This document shows positions 25,447 through 35,300 of a DNA stretch of 64,000 bases, piece after piece (the stretch's first letter is position 1; the number at the start of each line of letters is the position of its first letter). This DNA comes from Streptomyces sp. S.PB5 (GTDB taxonomy: Bacteria > Actinomycetota > Actinomycetes > Streptomycetales > Streptomycetaceae), in NCBI RefSeq assembly GCF_030403745.1, contig NZ_JAQMWP010000018.1:154677-218676 (forward strand), written 5' to 3'. The translations under genes were made by a program, and so were the position numbers. The notes beneath the pieces were generated by a model that had not been told where the DNA came from, did not search any database, and saw only the letters and a program-made list of their open reading frames with translations.

Positions 25447-26588
25447 AGATCACCCGTATCGAGACCTTCCTGGTCCCGCCGCGCTGGCTGTTCTGCCGCG
25501 TGGAGACCGACGAAGGCGTAGTCGGCTGGGGCGAACCCGTCGTGGAGGGCCGGGCCGAGGTCGTCCGGGCCGCCGTGGACGTCCTGGCCGAGTACCTCGT
25601 CGGGCAGGACCCGCTGCGCATCGAGGACCACTGGCAGGTGCTCACCAAGGGAGGCTTCTACCGGGGCGGCCCCATCCTGTCGAGCGCCGTCGCCGGCCTC
25701 GACCAGGCCCTGTGGGACATCGCCGGCAAGACCTACGGCGCCCCCGTGCACGCCCTGCTGGGCGGTCCCGTCCGCGACAGCGTGCGGGTCTACGCCTGGG
25801 TCGGCGGCGACGAACCCGCGCAGCTCACCGAACAGGTCACCGAGCAGGTCGAGGCGGGCTTCACCGCGGTCAAGATGAACGCGGCGGGCCCGACCTCACC
25901 GATGGCCACCGCCGCCGAGACGGCGGCCGTCGTCGGCCGGGTCGCCGCCGTCCGCGACGTCCTGGGCCCCGACCGCGACGTGGCCGTCGACTTCCACGGC
26001 CGCTTCACGGCCGCCGCCGCCCGCCGCGTCCTCACCGAACTCGCCCCACTGCACCCGCTGTTCGTCGAGGAACCCGTCGTACCCGAACACGGCCACCTCC
26101 TGGGCCAACTCGTGGCCGCCGGCCCCATACCCCTGGCGACCGGCGAACGCCTCTTCTCACGCGCCGAGTTCCTGCCCGCGCTCGCCGCCGGCATCGCCGT
26201 CGCCCAGCCCGACCTGTCCCACGCGGGCGGCATCTCCGAGGTCCACCGCATCGCCTCCCTCGCCGACACCTACGGCGCACAACTCGCCCCGCACTGCCCG
26301 CTCGGCCCGATCGCCCTGGCGGCCAGCCTCCAAGTCGCCTTCGCCACACCGAACTTCCTGATCCAGGAGCAGAGCCGGGGCATCCACTACAACAAGGACG
26401 CCGACCTGCTCTCCTACGTCGTCGACCCCGAGCCGTTCCGGTTCACCGCCGGACACGCCCACCGGTGCGTCGCACCCGGTCTCGGCATCACCGTTGACGA
26501 GAACGCCGTACGCGCCGCCGACCGCACCGGGCACACCTGGCGCAACCCCGTGTGGCGGCACACCGACGGCTCGTTCACGGAGTGGTGA
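25443..26588 (+). CDS. dgoD: Galactonate dehydratase (enolase superfamily)
   Basis: The 381-residue length matches E. coli DgoD. The N-terminal MKITRIETFLVPPRW capping domain is followed by a barrel carrying the metal ligands Asp in VAVDFHGRF, Glu in FVEEPV and Glu in ATGERL. The catalytic His residues are in DFHGR and in APHCPLGPIAL, the pair that defines galactonate dehydratases. It converts galactonate to 2-keto-3-deoxygalactonate. The GTG start overlaps the regulator stop (GTGA). Confidence 0.88.
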   Translation: MKITRIETFLVPPRWLFCRVETDEGVVGWGEPVVEGRAEVVRAAVDVLAEYLVGQDPLRIEDHWQVLTKGGFYRGGPILSSAVAGLDQALWDIAGKTYGAPVHALLGGPVRDSVRVYAWVGGDEPAQLTEQVTEQVEAGFTAVKMNAAGPTSPMATAAETAAVVGRVAAVRDVLGPDRDVAVDFHGRFTAAAARRVLTELAPLHPLFVEEPVVPEHGHLLGQLVAAGPIPLATGERLFSRAEFLPALAAGIAVAQPDLSHAGGISEVHRIASLADTYGAQLAPHCPLGPIALAASLQVAFATPNFLIQEQSRGIHYNKDADLLSYVVDPEPFRFTAGHAHRCVAPGLGITVDENAVRAADRTGHTWRNPVWRHTDGSFTEW

Positions 26589-26590
26589 CC

Positions 26591-27403
26591 ATGCCCTTGG
26601 CCTTCACCACCGACCCCGCACACGGCGGACGCTGGACCTCGCTGCGTGACGGCGACCGCGAATGGCTGTGGCACCGCCCGGACCCCGCACGGCAGCATGT
26701 CGCACCCGGCGACGCCTTCGTGGACGCGGGTGGTCTGGAGGAGTGCCTGCCCACCGTGCGCGGCCTGCCCGACCACGGGGACGTCTGGTCCCGGCCGTGG
26801 TCACACGACGGTGACACCGAGCGCGTGGACTGCGACGCGTTCACCCTCGCCCGCACCGTGCGGGCCACCGCCGACGGCGTCGAGGCGCACTACACGCTCC
26901 GGGCCGACCCCGGCTACCGCTTCATATGGGCCGCCCACGCGCTCCTCGACCTCTCCGAGAAAGCCGAACTCCGGGCCAGGGCAGGCGTGTCCACCCGGAT
27001 CTTCCCCGAGGCGTCCTCCCTGCTCGACGCCCCGTGGCCGGACGGCGCCGCCTGGGTCGAAGGCGACTGGCCCGCACCCTGTGGACTGCGCCTCGACCGG
27101 TTCGGCCCCGAGGACGGCACAGCTGTCGGCGCGGTCCTCGCGGCCGACCGGGTCTGCGTCCACGACGGAATCGACCGGCTCACCCTCGCCGTAACGGCCG
27201 AGGGGCAGCCGGTGTCGGTCGCCCTGTGGCGCAACCTGGGCGGCTTCCCCGTGACGGCCCCCTACCGCAGCACCGGTGTCGAACCCATGCTCGGCCGCAC
27301 CTTCGACCTCGCCGAAGCAGGCTCGGGGGACGCGGCACGCGTCCCCGCTTCCGGCGAAGTGCGCTGGCGCCTCACCCTGACCGCCGCCTGCGGCTGCCCC
27401 TGA
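26591..27403 (+). CDS. Galactose mutarotase-like / aldose epimerase-superfamily protein
   Basis: The 270-residue all-beta protein has a galactose-mutarotase-superfamily feel: GLEECLPTVRGLPDHGDVWSRPW with a conserved His near the motif, and a later GGFPVTAPYRSTGVEPMLGR. It would interconvert alpha and beta galactose, supplying the anomer required by the dehydrogenase. The canonical catalytic His-Glu pair cannot be placed with certainty, so this is inference from fold pattern and operon. A GTG at 26585, overlapping the DgoD stop, is an alternative start. Confidence 0.6.
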   Translation: MPLAFTTDPAHGGRWTSLRDGDREWLWHRPDPARQHVAPGDAFVDAGGLEECLPTVRGLPDHGDVWSRPWSHDGDTERVDCDAFTLARTVRATADGVEAHYTLRADPGYRFIWAAHALLDLSEKAELRARAGVSTRIFPEASSLLDAPWPDGAAWVEGDWPAPCGLRLDRFGPEDGTAVGAVLAADRVCVHDGIDRLTLAVTAEGQPVSVALWRNLGGFPVTAPYRSTGVEPMLGRTFDLAEAGSGDAARVPASGEVRWRLTLTAACGCP

Positions 27404-27478
27404 CCCCCGCTGGCCCACGGCCCGTCCTGCCGAGAAGCGCCGGTGAACGCTACCCCGACACACAAGGAGTTCCTTCCC

Positions 27479-28111
27479 GTGGACCTACGAGCCGCCCTGG
27501 CAGAGCGCCGCCTCGTCGCCATCGTCCGCGGAGACGACGCCGACGCCGCGCTGCGCACCGTTCTGATCCTGGCCCAGGAGGGCATCGATCTGATCGAGGT
27601 GTCCCTCAGCGGCGCCGACGCGCTCGGTGTCATCACCCGCTGCGCAGCCGAACTCGGGCCCGACCGGCCGATCGGCGCCGGTACCGTCCTGACCGCCGAC
27701 GACGCGCGCGCCGCACACGATGCAGGCGCCGCCTTCGCCGTCACCCCCGGCCTCGGAGCGGGCGCCGACACCGCCCGCGAACTGGGCCTGCCCGTCCTCG
27801 CGGGCGTCATGACCCCCACCGAGATCATCACGGCCCAGGCCCAGGGCGCCGACGCGCTGAAACTCTTCCCCGCCGCCCAGGCCGGGGGACCGGCCTACCT
27901 CAAGGCCCTGCGCGCGCCCTTCCCCGACGCCGCGTTCGTGCCCGTCGGCGGAGTGGACCTGGACGCCGCCCGCGCCTACCTCGCCGCCGGCGCCACCGCC
28001 GTCGGCATCGGCTCTCCGCTCGTCGGCGACGCCGCCGACGGCGGCAGCCTGAACGCCTTGCGAGAGCGTGCCCACGCCTTCCTCACCGCAGTCCAGGAGA
28101 CCGCCGGATGA
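27479..28111 (+). CDS. dgoA: 2-dehydro-3-deoxy-6-phosphogalactonate aldolase
   Basis: The 210-residue class I aldolase of the KDPG/KDPGal family has RLVAIVRG at the start, Glu in DLIEVSLS, the VTPG motif and the Schiff-base Lys in GADALKLFPA. It splits KDPGal to pyruvate and glyceraldehyde-3-phosphate. The GTG at 27479 is chosen because AAGGAG lies 9 bases upstream (27464-27469); an in-frame GTG at 27443 would add 12 unconserved residues. Confidence 0.85.
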   Translation: MDLRAALAERRLVAIVRGDDADAALRTVLILAQEGIDLIEVSLSGADALGVITRCAAELGPDRPIGAGTVLTADDARAAHDAGAAFAVTPGLGAGADTARELGLPVLAGVMTPTEIITAQAQGADALKLFPAAQAGGPAYLKALRAPFPDAAFVPVGGVDLDAARAYLAAGATAVGIGSPLVGDAADGGSLNALRERAHAFLTAVQETAG

Positions 28112-28998
28112 CCGCACAGCACCCTTGGGTCACCGGCCCCGATCGTCTCGATCTGGGCGAGGGGATCCGCTGGACGGGCGACGGCCTCGTCCTGGTGGAC
28201 ATCCTCCAAGGACGCCTGCTCAGCGCCGCCGACGATCCCCGCCTGCCGCTTCACGAAATCCTCCGACTGACCGTCCCGCTGGGCGCGGTGGCACCCGTCG
28301 CCGACCGCCCCGGCACGTGGATCGCCGCCGCCGGCACCGGCGTATGCCTCCTCCCGCCGGACGGCACCCCCCGATGGCTGGCCACACCCGAGGACCGCCC
28401 CGGACCGGACATGCGCATGAACGACGGCATCGCGGACCCCACCGGCCGTTTCTGGGCCGGCAGCATGGCCTACGACGGCACCCCGGGCGCCGGCACCCTG
28501 TACCGCGTCGACCACGACGCCACCGTGACCCCCGTCGTCGAGGGCCTCACCATCCCCAACGGCCCTGCCTTCACCGAGGACGGACGCACCATGTACCTCG
28601 CCGACAGCGCCCAGGGGATCGTCCGCCGCTACCCGGTCGACCCCGACACCGGCCACGTCGGCAGCCCCGAGGAGTTCTTCACGGTGGACGAGGGCAGCCC
28701 CGACGGCATGACCGTCGATGCCCAGGGAGCCGTATGGTGCGCAGTCTGGGGCACGGGCACGCTCCGACGGCACCTTCCGGACGGCGGCCTCGACCGGGTC
28801 GTCCACATTCCCGCCGGGCAACCGGCCGGCGTCTGCCTCAAAGACACGCTGCTCCACATCACCACCGCCACGGTGGGCCTGGAAGCACCCGGCCCGTACG
28901 ACGGGGCGGTGTTCACCCTTCCCGTCGACGTGCCCGGTACGCCGACCCCCGCATTCCGGCTCGCCCCCTCGGCACCGATCGCAGGAGCCCTCGCATGA
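28108..28998 (+). CDS. SMP-30/gluconolactonase-family lactonase (probable galactonolactonase)
   Basis: The 296-residue beta-propeller protein has the SMP-30 metal ligands: Glu in LGEGIRW, Asn in IPNGPAF and Asp in SPDGMTVD, with RMNDGIADPTGRFWAG between. It hydrolyses aldonolactones. Here it should open galactono-lactone to galactonate, the step between the dehydrogenase and DgoD. Its ATG overlaps the aldolase TGA (ATGA). Confidence 0.85.
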   Translation: MTAQHPWVTGPDRLDLGEGIRWTGDGLVLVDILQGRLLSAADDPRLPLHEILRLTVPLGAVAPVADRPGTWIAAAGTGVCLLPPDGTPRWLATPEDRPGPDMRMNDGIADPTGRFWAGSMAYDGTPGAGTLYRVDHDATVTPVVEGLTIPNGPAFTEDGRTMYLADSAQGIVRRYPVDPDTGHVGSPEEFFTVDEGSPDGMTVDAQGAVWCAVWGTGTLRRHLPDGGLDRVVHIPAGQPAGVCLKDTLLHITTATVGLEAPGPYDGAVFTLPVDVPGTPTPAFRLAPSAPIAGALA

Positions 28999-30005
28999 CG
29001 GACTCGTGGCGCCCGCCGCGCGGACGCGTGGTCTGCATCGGCGAAACCATGGCCGCCCTCGCCCCCACCCCCTCCGGGCCGCTCGCCGACGCCGACCACC
29101 TCAGCCTGTCGGTGGCGGGAGCCGAGTCCAACGTGGCGATGTACCTCGCCGATCACGGCATCGAGTCGACCTGGCTGTCGGCACTCGGCGACGACCCGCT
29201 GGGAGCCCGGGTACGCGCCGTCCTGGCCGCCGCCGGGGTCGACATCGCCCACGTGACCACCGACCCCGACCGGCCGACAGGCCTGATGCTGAAGAACCCG
29301 TCACCCGCAGGCACCCGGGTCCACTACTACCGAAAGGGCTCAGCCGCCTCCGCCCTCGGCCCCGACCTCCTCGACCACAAGGCACTGCGCACGGCAGCCC
29401 TCGTGCACTTCACCGGCATCACACCGGCCCTGTCCGCGTCCTGCCGCGAGCTGGTCACCCACGCTCTCGCCGTCCCCGCCGCCGAACGCCCGCACGCCAT
29501 CAGCTTCGACGTCAACCACCGCGCCCAGCTCTGGCCCGAGGCCACCGCCCCGCACGTGCTGCACGACCTCGCCGACCGAGCCGACATCGTCTTCGTCGGC
29601 CTCGACGAGGCCCAGGAGCTCTGGGGTGCCCATCTGACCCCCACCGCCGTACGCGAACTCCTGCCCGCACCACGCGTCGTCGTCGTCAAGGACGGCCCCC
29701 GCGAGGCCACGGCCTTGACCCCCGCGGGCTCGGCGACGGTCCCCGCCCCACACACTCCCGTGACCGAACCGGTCGGCGCGGGCGACGCCTTCGCAGCGGG
29801 CTTCCTCACCGGCCTGCTGAGGGGTGAGCCACTGAGCCGATCCCTACGACTCGGCCACATCACAGCGGCGTCGGCCCTGAGCGTGACAGGAGACCACGGC
29901 CCACTCCCACCACATTCGACCATCGACCGGCTCCTGGACCTCACGGATGAGCAGTGGAAAAACGTGCGGGTCGCCGGTGGTGGTGTTGGGCGTGCCGACA
30001 AGTGA
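28995..30005 (+). CDS. PfkB-family sugar kinase, probable 2-keto-3-deoxygalactonate kinase
   Basis: The 336-residue ribokinase-fold protein has GETMAALAP near the start, the sugar-site VAGAESNVAMYLA, and the PfkB signature 2, VTEPVGAGDAFAAGF, with catalytic Asp in GAGD. It resembles KDG kinases (KdgK) rather than E. coli DgoK, which has another fold; it should phosphorylate KDGal before aldol cleavage. Its ATG overlaps the lactonase TGA (ATGA). It is the last gene of the operon. Confidence 0.85.
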   Translation: MTDSWRPPRGRVVCIGETMAALAPTPSGPLADADHLSLSVAGAESNVAMYLADHGIESTWLSALGDDPLGARVRAVLAAAGVDIAHVTTDPDRPTGLMLKNPSPAGTRVHYYRKGSAASALGPDLLDHKALRTAALVHFTGITPALSASCRELVTHALAVPAAERPHAISFDVNHRAQLWPEATAPHVLHDLADRADIVFVGLDEAQELWGAHLTPTAVRELLPAPRVVVVKDGPREATALTPAGSATVPAPHTPVTEPVGAGDAFAAGFLTGLLRGEPLSRSLRLGHITAASALSVTGDHGPLPPHSTIDRLLDLTDEQWKNVRVAGGGVGRADK

Positions 30006-30030
30006 TCGTGACACAGAACCACGCGCGGAC

Positions 30031-30415
30031 GTGACCTCTCCCGAATCGGTGGCGGCGCTGGTGGACGCCGCGGTGGGCCGGTTCGGACGGATCGACGTGC
30101 TGGTCAACGACGCCCGGATATGGAGTCTCTGCCTTCTCGGACAGCCTCCGCCAGGAGGTGGCCGACGGTGGGGTCCGGGTATCGGTGATCTATCCGGCGC
30201 TCACCGCCACGGACCTGCTGCAGAAGGCGAAGGAAGCGGAGATGCCGCCCCCGTTTCGGCACATGACGCCACTGTCGGCGGACGACGTGGCCCAAGCTGT
30301 GGTGGCCGCAGTCCCGCAGGAAAGCGACGGGTAGCGCTGCCGCGCATGGCGAACGCGCTGCTGCTCGGCGAGGCTCTGTCGCCTTGCATCGGCGACCTGA
30401 TCGCAACCGAGTCCC
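30031..30415 (+). pseudogene. SDR-family oxidoreductase remnant
   Basis: One frame encodes VTSPESVAALVDAAVGRFGRIDVLVN, then a second gives YGVSAFSDSLRQEVADGGVRVSVIYPALTATDLL and SADDVAQAVVAAV, and a third gives PRMANALLLGEALSP. These are consecutive parts of one SDR, but the Ser-Tyr-Lys catalytic part between the first two is deleted and frameshifts separate them. No start codon or cofactor site remains. Confidence 0.65.
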
Positions 30416-30704
30416 GGGTCGCCCACCACGGAGTGTTGCGTCGACCTGCCGGTCACAGCTTTTCGAGAAAGATCGAAATGCTGGTCCGTGCGCCCTGGGG
30501 TGCGTGAGCATCGAGGTGTCGGAAGCGGTTTCCGCCTGCTGAGGAGCCGCGTCTGACGGCGGTTCGTCGGAGGGGGTTCGGGTGGGGCTGTCGGGTCAGC
30601 CGTAAAGAGCGGCCATCGTGCCTGCCCTTGCCCAGGGTCCCGCCGGTCTCGGTGGGCCACCCGCTCCACGCTCGATACGTATCACTGAACAAGGAGAAAC
30701 TCCC

Positions 30705-31094
30705 ATGCAGCGCAGGAGTTCACGCTTGATGAGCAAGCTCGCGACCGTAGCGGCGGCAGCGATCGTGGTGGCGGGTGGCGCGGCCGTTCCGGCTGCCGCG
30801 GCATCGGCCCAGTCGGCGGAGCAGACCGCGGCCCAGGCCATGAACGTTCAGGCGCAGACCGTCACCACCTGGATCAACGGCAATGTGCGGATCGGGCCTT
30901 CGACTGGCTACAGCATCGCCTACACCGTCGCGGCGAACCAGAACCTGAGCGCCGTGTGCTGGCTCGTGGGCGGTTTTGTCAACGCCAACGGCATCTACCA
31001 CGACAAGTGGGTGCTCCTCTCGGACGGCAACTACATCTGGGGCGGCCTGCTGAAGGGCAACGAGGTGGGCAACGTCTCCACGCCCTGCTTCTGA
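30705..31094 (+). CDS. Small secreted SH3-like protein
   Basis: The 129-residue precursor has a signal peptide (MQRRSSRLMSKLATVAAAAIVVAGG.. cut near AAAAS). The mature part has the pattern of bacterial SH3-like proteins: GNVRIGPSTGYSIAYTV, VCWLVGG, DKWVLLSDGNYIWGGLL, with two Cys (one in VCWLVG and one near the end) that could form a disulphide. AAGGAG sits 8 bases before the ATG. Such proteins are common and abundant in Streptomyces secretomes; their targets, perhaps the cell wall, are unproven. Confidence 0.85.
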   Translation: MQRRSSRLMSKLATVAAAAIVVAGGAAVPAAAASAQSAEQTAAQAMNVQAQTVTTWINGNVRIGPSTGYSIAYTVAANQNLSAVCWLVGGFVNANGIYHDKWVLLSDGNYIWGGLLKGNEVGNVSTPCF

Positions 31095-31135
31095 CACATC
31101 CGCGGCGTGCCGCGGTACGAGACAGCGGGTACACA

Positions 31136-31166
31136 GATGACGGCGGCTTTGAGGGCCGCCGTCATC
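31136..31166. terminator. Hairpin terminator after SH3-like gene
   Basis: Perfect 12-base arms GATGACGGCGGC (31136-31147) and GCCGCCGTCATC (31155-31166) enclose a 7-base loop, 42 bases after the stop at 31094. Confidence 0.75.
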
Positions 31167-31198
31167 CAAGGTGTGCCTTTGCGGGTGTGCCGGGCTCC

Positions 31199-31640
31199 TC
31201 AGTCGCGGATGAAGCGGTCGATCCGCACTTCGGTGAGCGAGTCGAGTGCACCGAGTTGCTCGGCTGCCGCGGCGATCTGGTCGTACTCCGTCCGCAGGAT
31301 GCGGATGCGGTGGGACTCGATCACGCGCGCGAGGTCGTCCACGGCCAGTTCGGCTTCGTCGTTGCCGGGCAGCAAGGTGGTGGCCGGCCGGTAGACGCCG
31401 GTGGTGCGTCCGGCCGAAGTAGCGATGGTGATCTCGCACTCGAGGATGCGCACCTCCACCGCGCCCAGCCGGGAGAGGAACGAGCCGTCGGGCAGACGGT
31501 GCAGGACCGGCGGCTTGCGGGAGGCGGACACCGGGCAAAGGAGACGGGACCGGGGGCGGCGACCGGCTTCAGGCAGGCATTGGAGGAGAACCCGCGGTCC
31601 AACAGCACAGTCATGCTCGGGTACAGGGAGCGGGCCGGTC
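31199..31640 (-). pseudogene. IS4-family transposase remnant
   Basis: Minus-strand frames contain LLDRGFSSNACLKPVA in one frame and SASRKPPVLHRLPDGSFLSRLG with VEVRILECEITIATSAGRTTGVYR in another. This is the middle of an IS4-type DDE transposase with the conserved DRGF motif. Frames change between the two motifs, and the C-terminal YREK-like region is replaced by unrelated sequence. There is no complete gene. Confidence 0.65.
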
Positions 31641-32300
31641 TGTTTCCGAGGCGGTCGTTCCCGCCGTCGACGGCGGCGTCCTGTTCCGCGCCGCTGCCGC
31701 GCACCCGCTGCCGGAACCACCCCTCGCGGCCGGACAAGCACATCAGGCCGCAGCGGCGGACTGAACGCCACCTTGGCGGTCGAGCCGTCGCGGAACCCGG
31801 GCGGCCAAGGTAGGACAACCCTTGGTATGCGGGCCTTGTCGTTGCTGTCGTAGATTCCGTCGGAGTCGGACGTCCGGAAGATTCGTAAGGCCGGCGATCA
31901 CCTGCGTGACGACCTTTACGGCGGGGGCCAGTGAGCCGGTATCTTTTCCGCCGATGAGACCGAAGGGCGTCGAGGCGCCGACGAGCGTGGCTATGCCCAC
32001 CGCTGCGGCCCCACGATGTACTGGCCATCGATGGTCTTCAAAGTAGCGCCACGGAGTTTGCGGGAAACGTGAAGAGCCCCTCAAAACGGAACTGCTGCCC
32101 TTCGCGTTCATTTTGCTTTCACGCTCCTGACGCAAGTTACTTCGCCATCATTTCGGCGCCTGGGAATGAGCGGTGTTCGCCTTTCCAGAACATGTCTGAA
32201 TTTTTGATCAGGCTTGATTCTTTCGCCCGCTGCAGGGGACAAGATCGACGCGCGGCCGTCCTTGGGCGGCCCCAACCCCCCACTCCCAGCGGAGATTTGC
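31641..32300. other. Region between transposase remnant and protease gene
   Basis: A minus-strand frame (31743-32135) is open for 130 codons but I recognise nothing in it. The 120 bases before 32301 are AT-richer and probably include the promoter of the protease gene. A GGAG site at 32291-32294 precedes the protease ATG by six bases. Confidence 0.4.
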
Positions 32301-35300
32301 ATGCACAACAGAAGAACGGGCGGAGCCGGTAGGCGAGTTGCCCTCACCGGAACGCTCGTGCTGAGCGTTCTCGCCCTGGGCACCGTTCCCGCGACGGCCG
32401 CCCCCACCCCCGCCGCCGCAGCAGCCGACAGCGGCGGCACGCAGCGTGTCATCGTGCTGTTGCGCGACCAGCACCCGGATCTGTCCCCCCGGACGAACGC
32501 CGCCCGCCGCGACAAGGCGGTGGCCCAGGACCAGGCACCGATCCTGTCGCTGCTCAGGAACGGCGGTGCGACGCGCGTCAGGCAGTTGAGCCTGGTCAAC
32601 GCCGTCGCCGCGACACTGAAGCCCTCGGAGATATCCCGGATACGCGCCGACCGGCAGGTGGCCGCCGTCGTACCCGACCTGCCGCTACCACGGCCTCGGC
32701 AGCACACCGCCACCACCGCGGCGGGCTCCTCGTCCGGCACGACCCCCGTGGCCTGTCCCAAGGACCCGAAGCACCCCATCGTCGAGCCGGAGGCCCTGTC
32801 GCTGACGAAGACCGACGCCGCTCAGAAGTCGGCCACCGGCAAGGGCGTCAAGGTCGCCTTCATGGCCGACGGAATCGACGTCGACAACCCCGAGTTCATC
32901 CGCCCCGACGGCAGCCATGTGATCACCGACTACGAGGACTTCACCGGCGAGGGCACGAACGGGACCACCAGCGGCGGAGAGGGGTTCGGTGACGCCAGTT
33001 CCCTCGCCGCACAGGGCAGCCGGACGTACGACCTGGCGGAACAACTGCCCTACGCCACCAAGGTGCCCAAGGGCTGCACCTTCCGCATCCGCGGCTTCGC
33101 GCCGGACGCGGAGCTGATGAGCCTGCAGGTCTTCGGCGGGAAGGCCGCCGCCCTCATGTCCGGTTTCGTCCAGGCCGTCCAGTACGCCGTCGAGCACCAC
33201 GCCGACGTCATCAACCAGTCCTTCGGCTGGAATTACTACCCGGACCCGGCCACCGACCCGGTCCGGATGGCCGACCGGGCCGCCGTCGCCGCCGGTGTCA
33301 CGGTCGTCGCCTCCACCGGTGACTCCGGCGTCTCCGGCACCATCGCCTCCCCGGCCAGCGACCCGGACGTGATCGGCGTCGGCGGCACCACCGCGCTGCG
33401 GGTGGCGTCCCGCGGCTACGGCTACCCCGGCTGGACCAGCGACAACATCGCCGCCCTGTCCTCCGGCGGCACCACGCTCGGCAACAAGCTGGTCGACCTG
33501 GTGGCGCCGGGCGTCAGCGGCATGGCCGCCTGCACCCCCAGCCCGCGCTGGACGGCCTGCTCGCAGCCGACCCAGGTGTTCGGCGGTACGAGCCAGTCGG
33601 CCCCCTTGGTGGCGGGCGCGGCGGCCGACGTCATCCAGGCGTACAAGGCCACGCACGACGGTGCCCGCCCCGCGCCCGGCCTGGTCAAGCGGTTGCTGAC
33701 CGGTACGGCCACCGATCTGCGCGTCCCCGCCGACGAGCAGGGTGCCGGGCTGCTGAACACCGACGCCGCCGTCCGCGCGGCCCGCGCGGTCGACGCCACC
33801 GGCGGCAGCGCGGACAGTACCTCCCTCGTCCCCTCGGCCGGCCAGCTGAACCTCAGCGGCCGCCCGGGCGCGACCCGGCACACCACGGTGACGCTGACCA
33901 ACACCGCGAACCGGCCCCAGAAGGTCACCATGACCTCCCGCACCCTCGGCTCGACGACGTTCCGTTCCGCACGCACCGTCACCGTCGGCGCACCGCTGGG
34001 CGACACCCCCCTCGGCCGGCTCGCCGTCAAGCCGTTCACCGTCCGGGTCCCGAAGGGCACTCCTTATCTGGGCGTGACCACGGCCTGGCCGGGCAAGGAC
34101 GGGCAGGGTTACCTCATCCCGGTCCTGTCCGACCCGAAGGGCCGGCTGGTGCAGCTCGGCTACGACTACGGCGGCAGCGGGCACAGCAACCACCAGTACG
34201 TCGACGTGCACGACCCGGTGCCGGGGAACTGGACCGTCAAGGTGGTCTGGAACTACGGCGTGAACGGCCTGCAGTGGGCGAACGACAAGCCCGGCACCTA
34301 CCGTGGCCCCCTGCACGTCCAGGTCACCGGTCGGCGCTGGACCTCGGCGGGTGTGCCCGCGTGGACCAGGACCGTCCCGGCGGGCGGCACCGCCGACTTC
34401 CCCGTGACCGTGTCGATACCGCGCGCGGCGGGTGACACGCCGTTCTCCCTCCAGTTCGACTCGGCCGCCGGTACGCACCTGTCGCTGCCGGTGGCCCGGC
34501 GGACCCTGCTCCCGGTCGACCCCGCACCCGGCCACAGCACCACGTTCACCACCCGTATCACCGGCGGCGTCGGCCGCGACGCGGGCCAGGCCAAGGGCTA
34601 TTACCTCGACGTCCCGGCCGGCCGCCGCAACCTGACGGTCGACCTCACCGCGCAGGACGCGGACACCGAACTCAACTACTACCTGATCAGCCCCCAGCAG
34701 CAGATCATCGCCCGCGACGCCAACCGCACCTACGCGAAGACGCCGGCCCCCACCAAGTACGCGAGCCTGACCGTCAACCGGCCCGCCGCGGGCCGCTGGA
34801 CGCTGATCGTCGTCCTGCCCAACCCGGTCAGCGGCAAGGAGTTCAGCGAGCAGGTCACCGGCCGCGTCCGCCTCGACGCCCCCGTCACCGTGAGCGCCCC
34901 GGGCCTGCCGGACAGCCCGGCCCGCGTCATCAAGCAGGGCAGCAAGCTCAAGGTCACGGTGCGGATGCCCAACCCGGGACCGGCGAAGCGGTCCTACTTC
35001 CTCGACCCGCGCCTGGCCGCCTCGGCTGACGTCGTCCTCCCGGAGCCGGACGGCAAGACCACGGTCCCCGTGGGCGGCTACAACACCTACTGGTGGGTTC
35101 CCACGCACACCACGGCCCTGAGGGCCACGGTCACCGCGGACATTCCCGTGGACGCGTCGCTCCGTCCCTGGAACGGCGAACCCGAGGTCCTGGGCGCACC
35201 GGGGCCCGACGGATCGCGGGTGGCCACGGCCACCGCCGACCAACTGGCATCGGGAGTGTGGTACGTGGGCGTCTCGGCGCCCGGACCCTTCAAGGACTCC

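Noticed and set aside
31743..32135. 130-codon minus ORF as a membrane protein
   Set aside because: It has one moderately hydrophobic stretch (VGIATLVGASTPFGL) but no start signal or family match.
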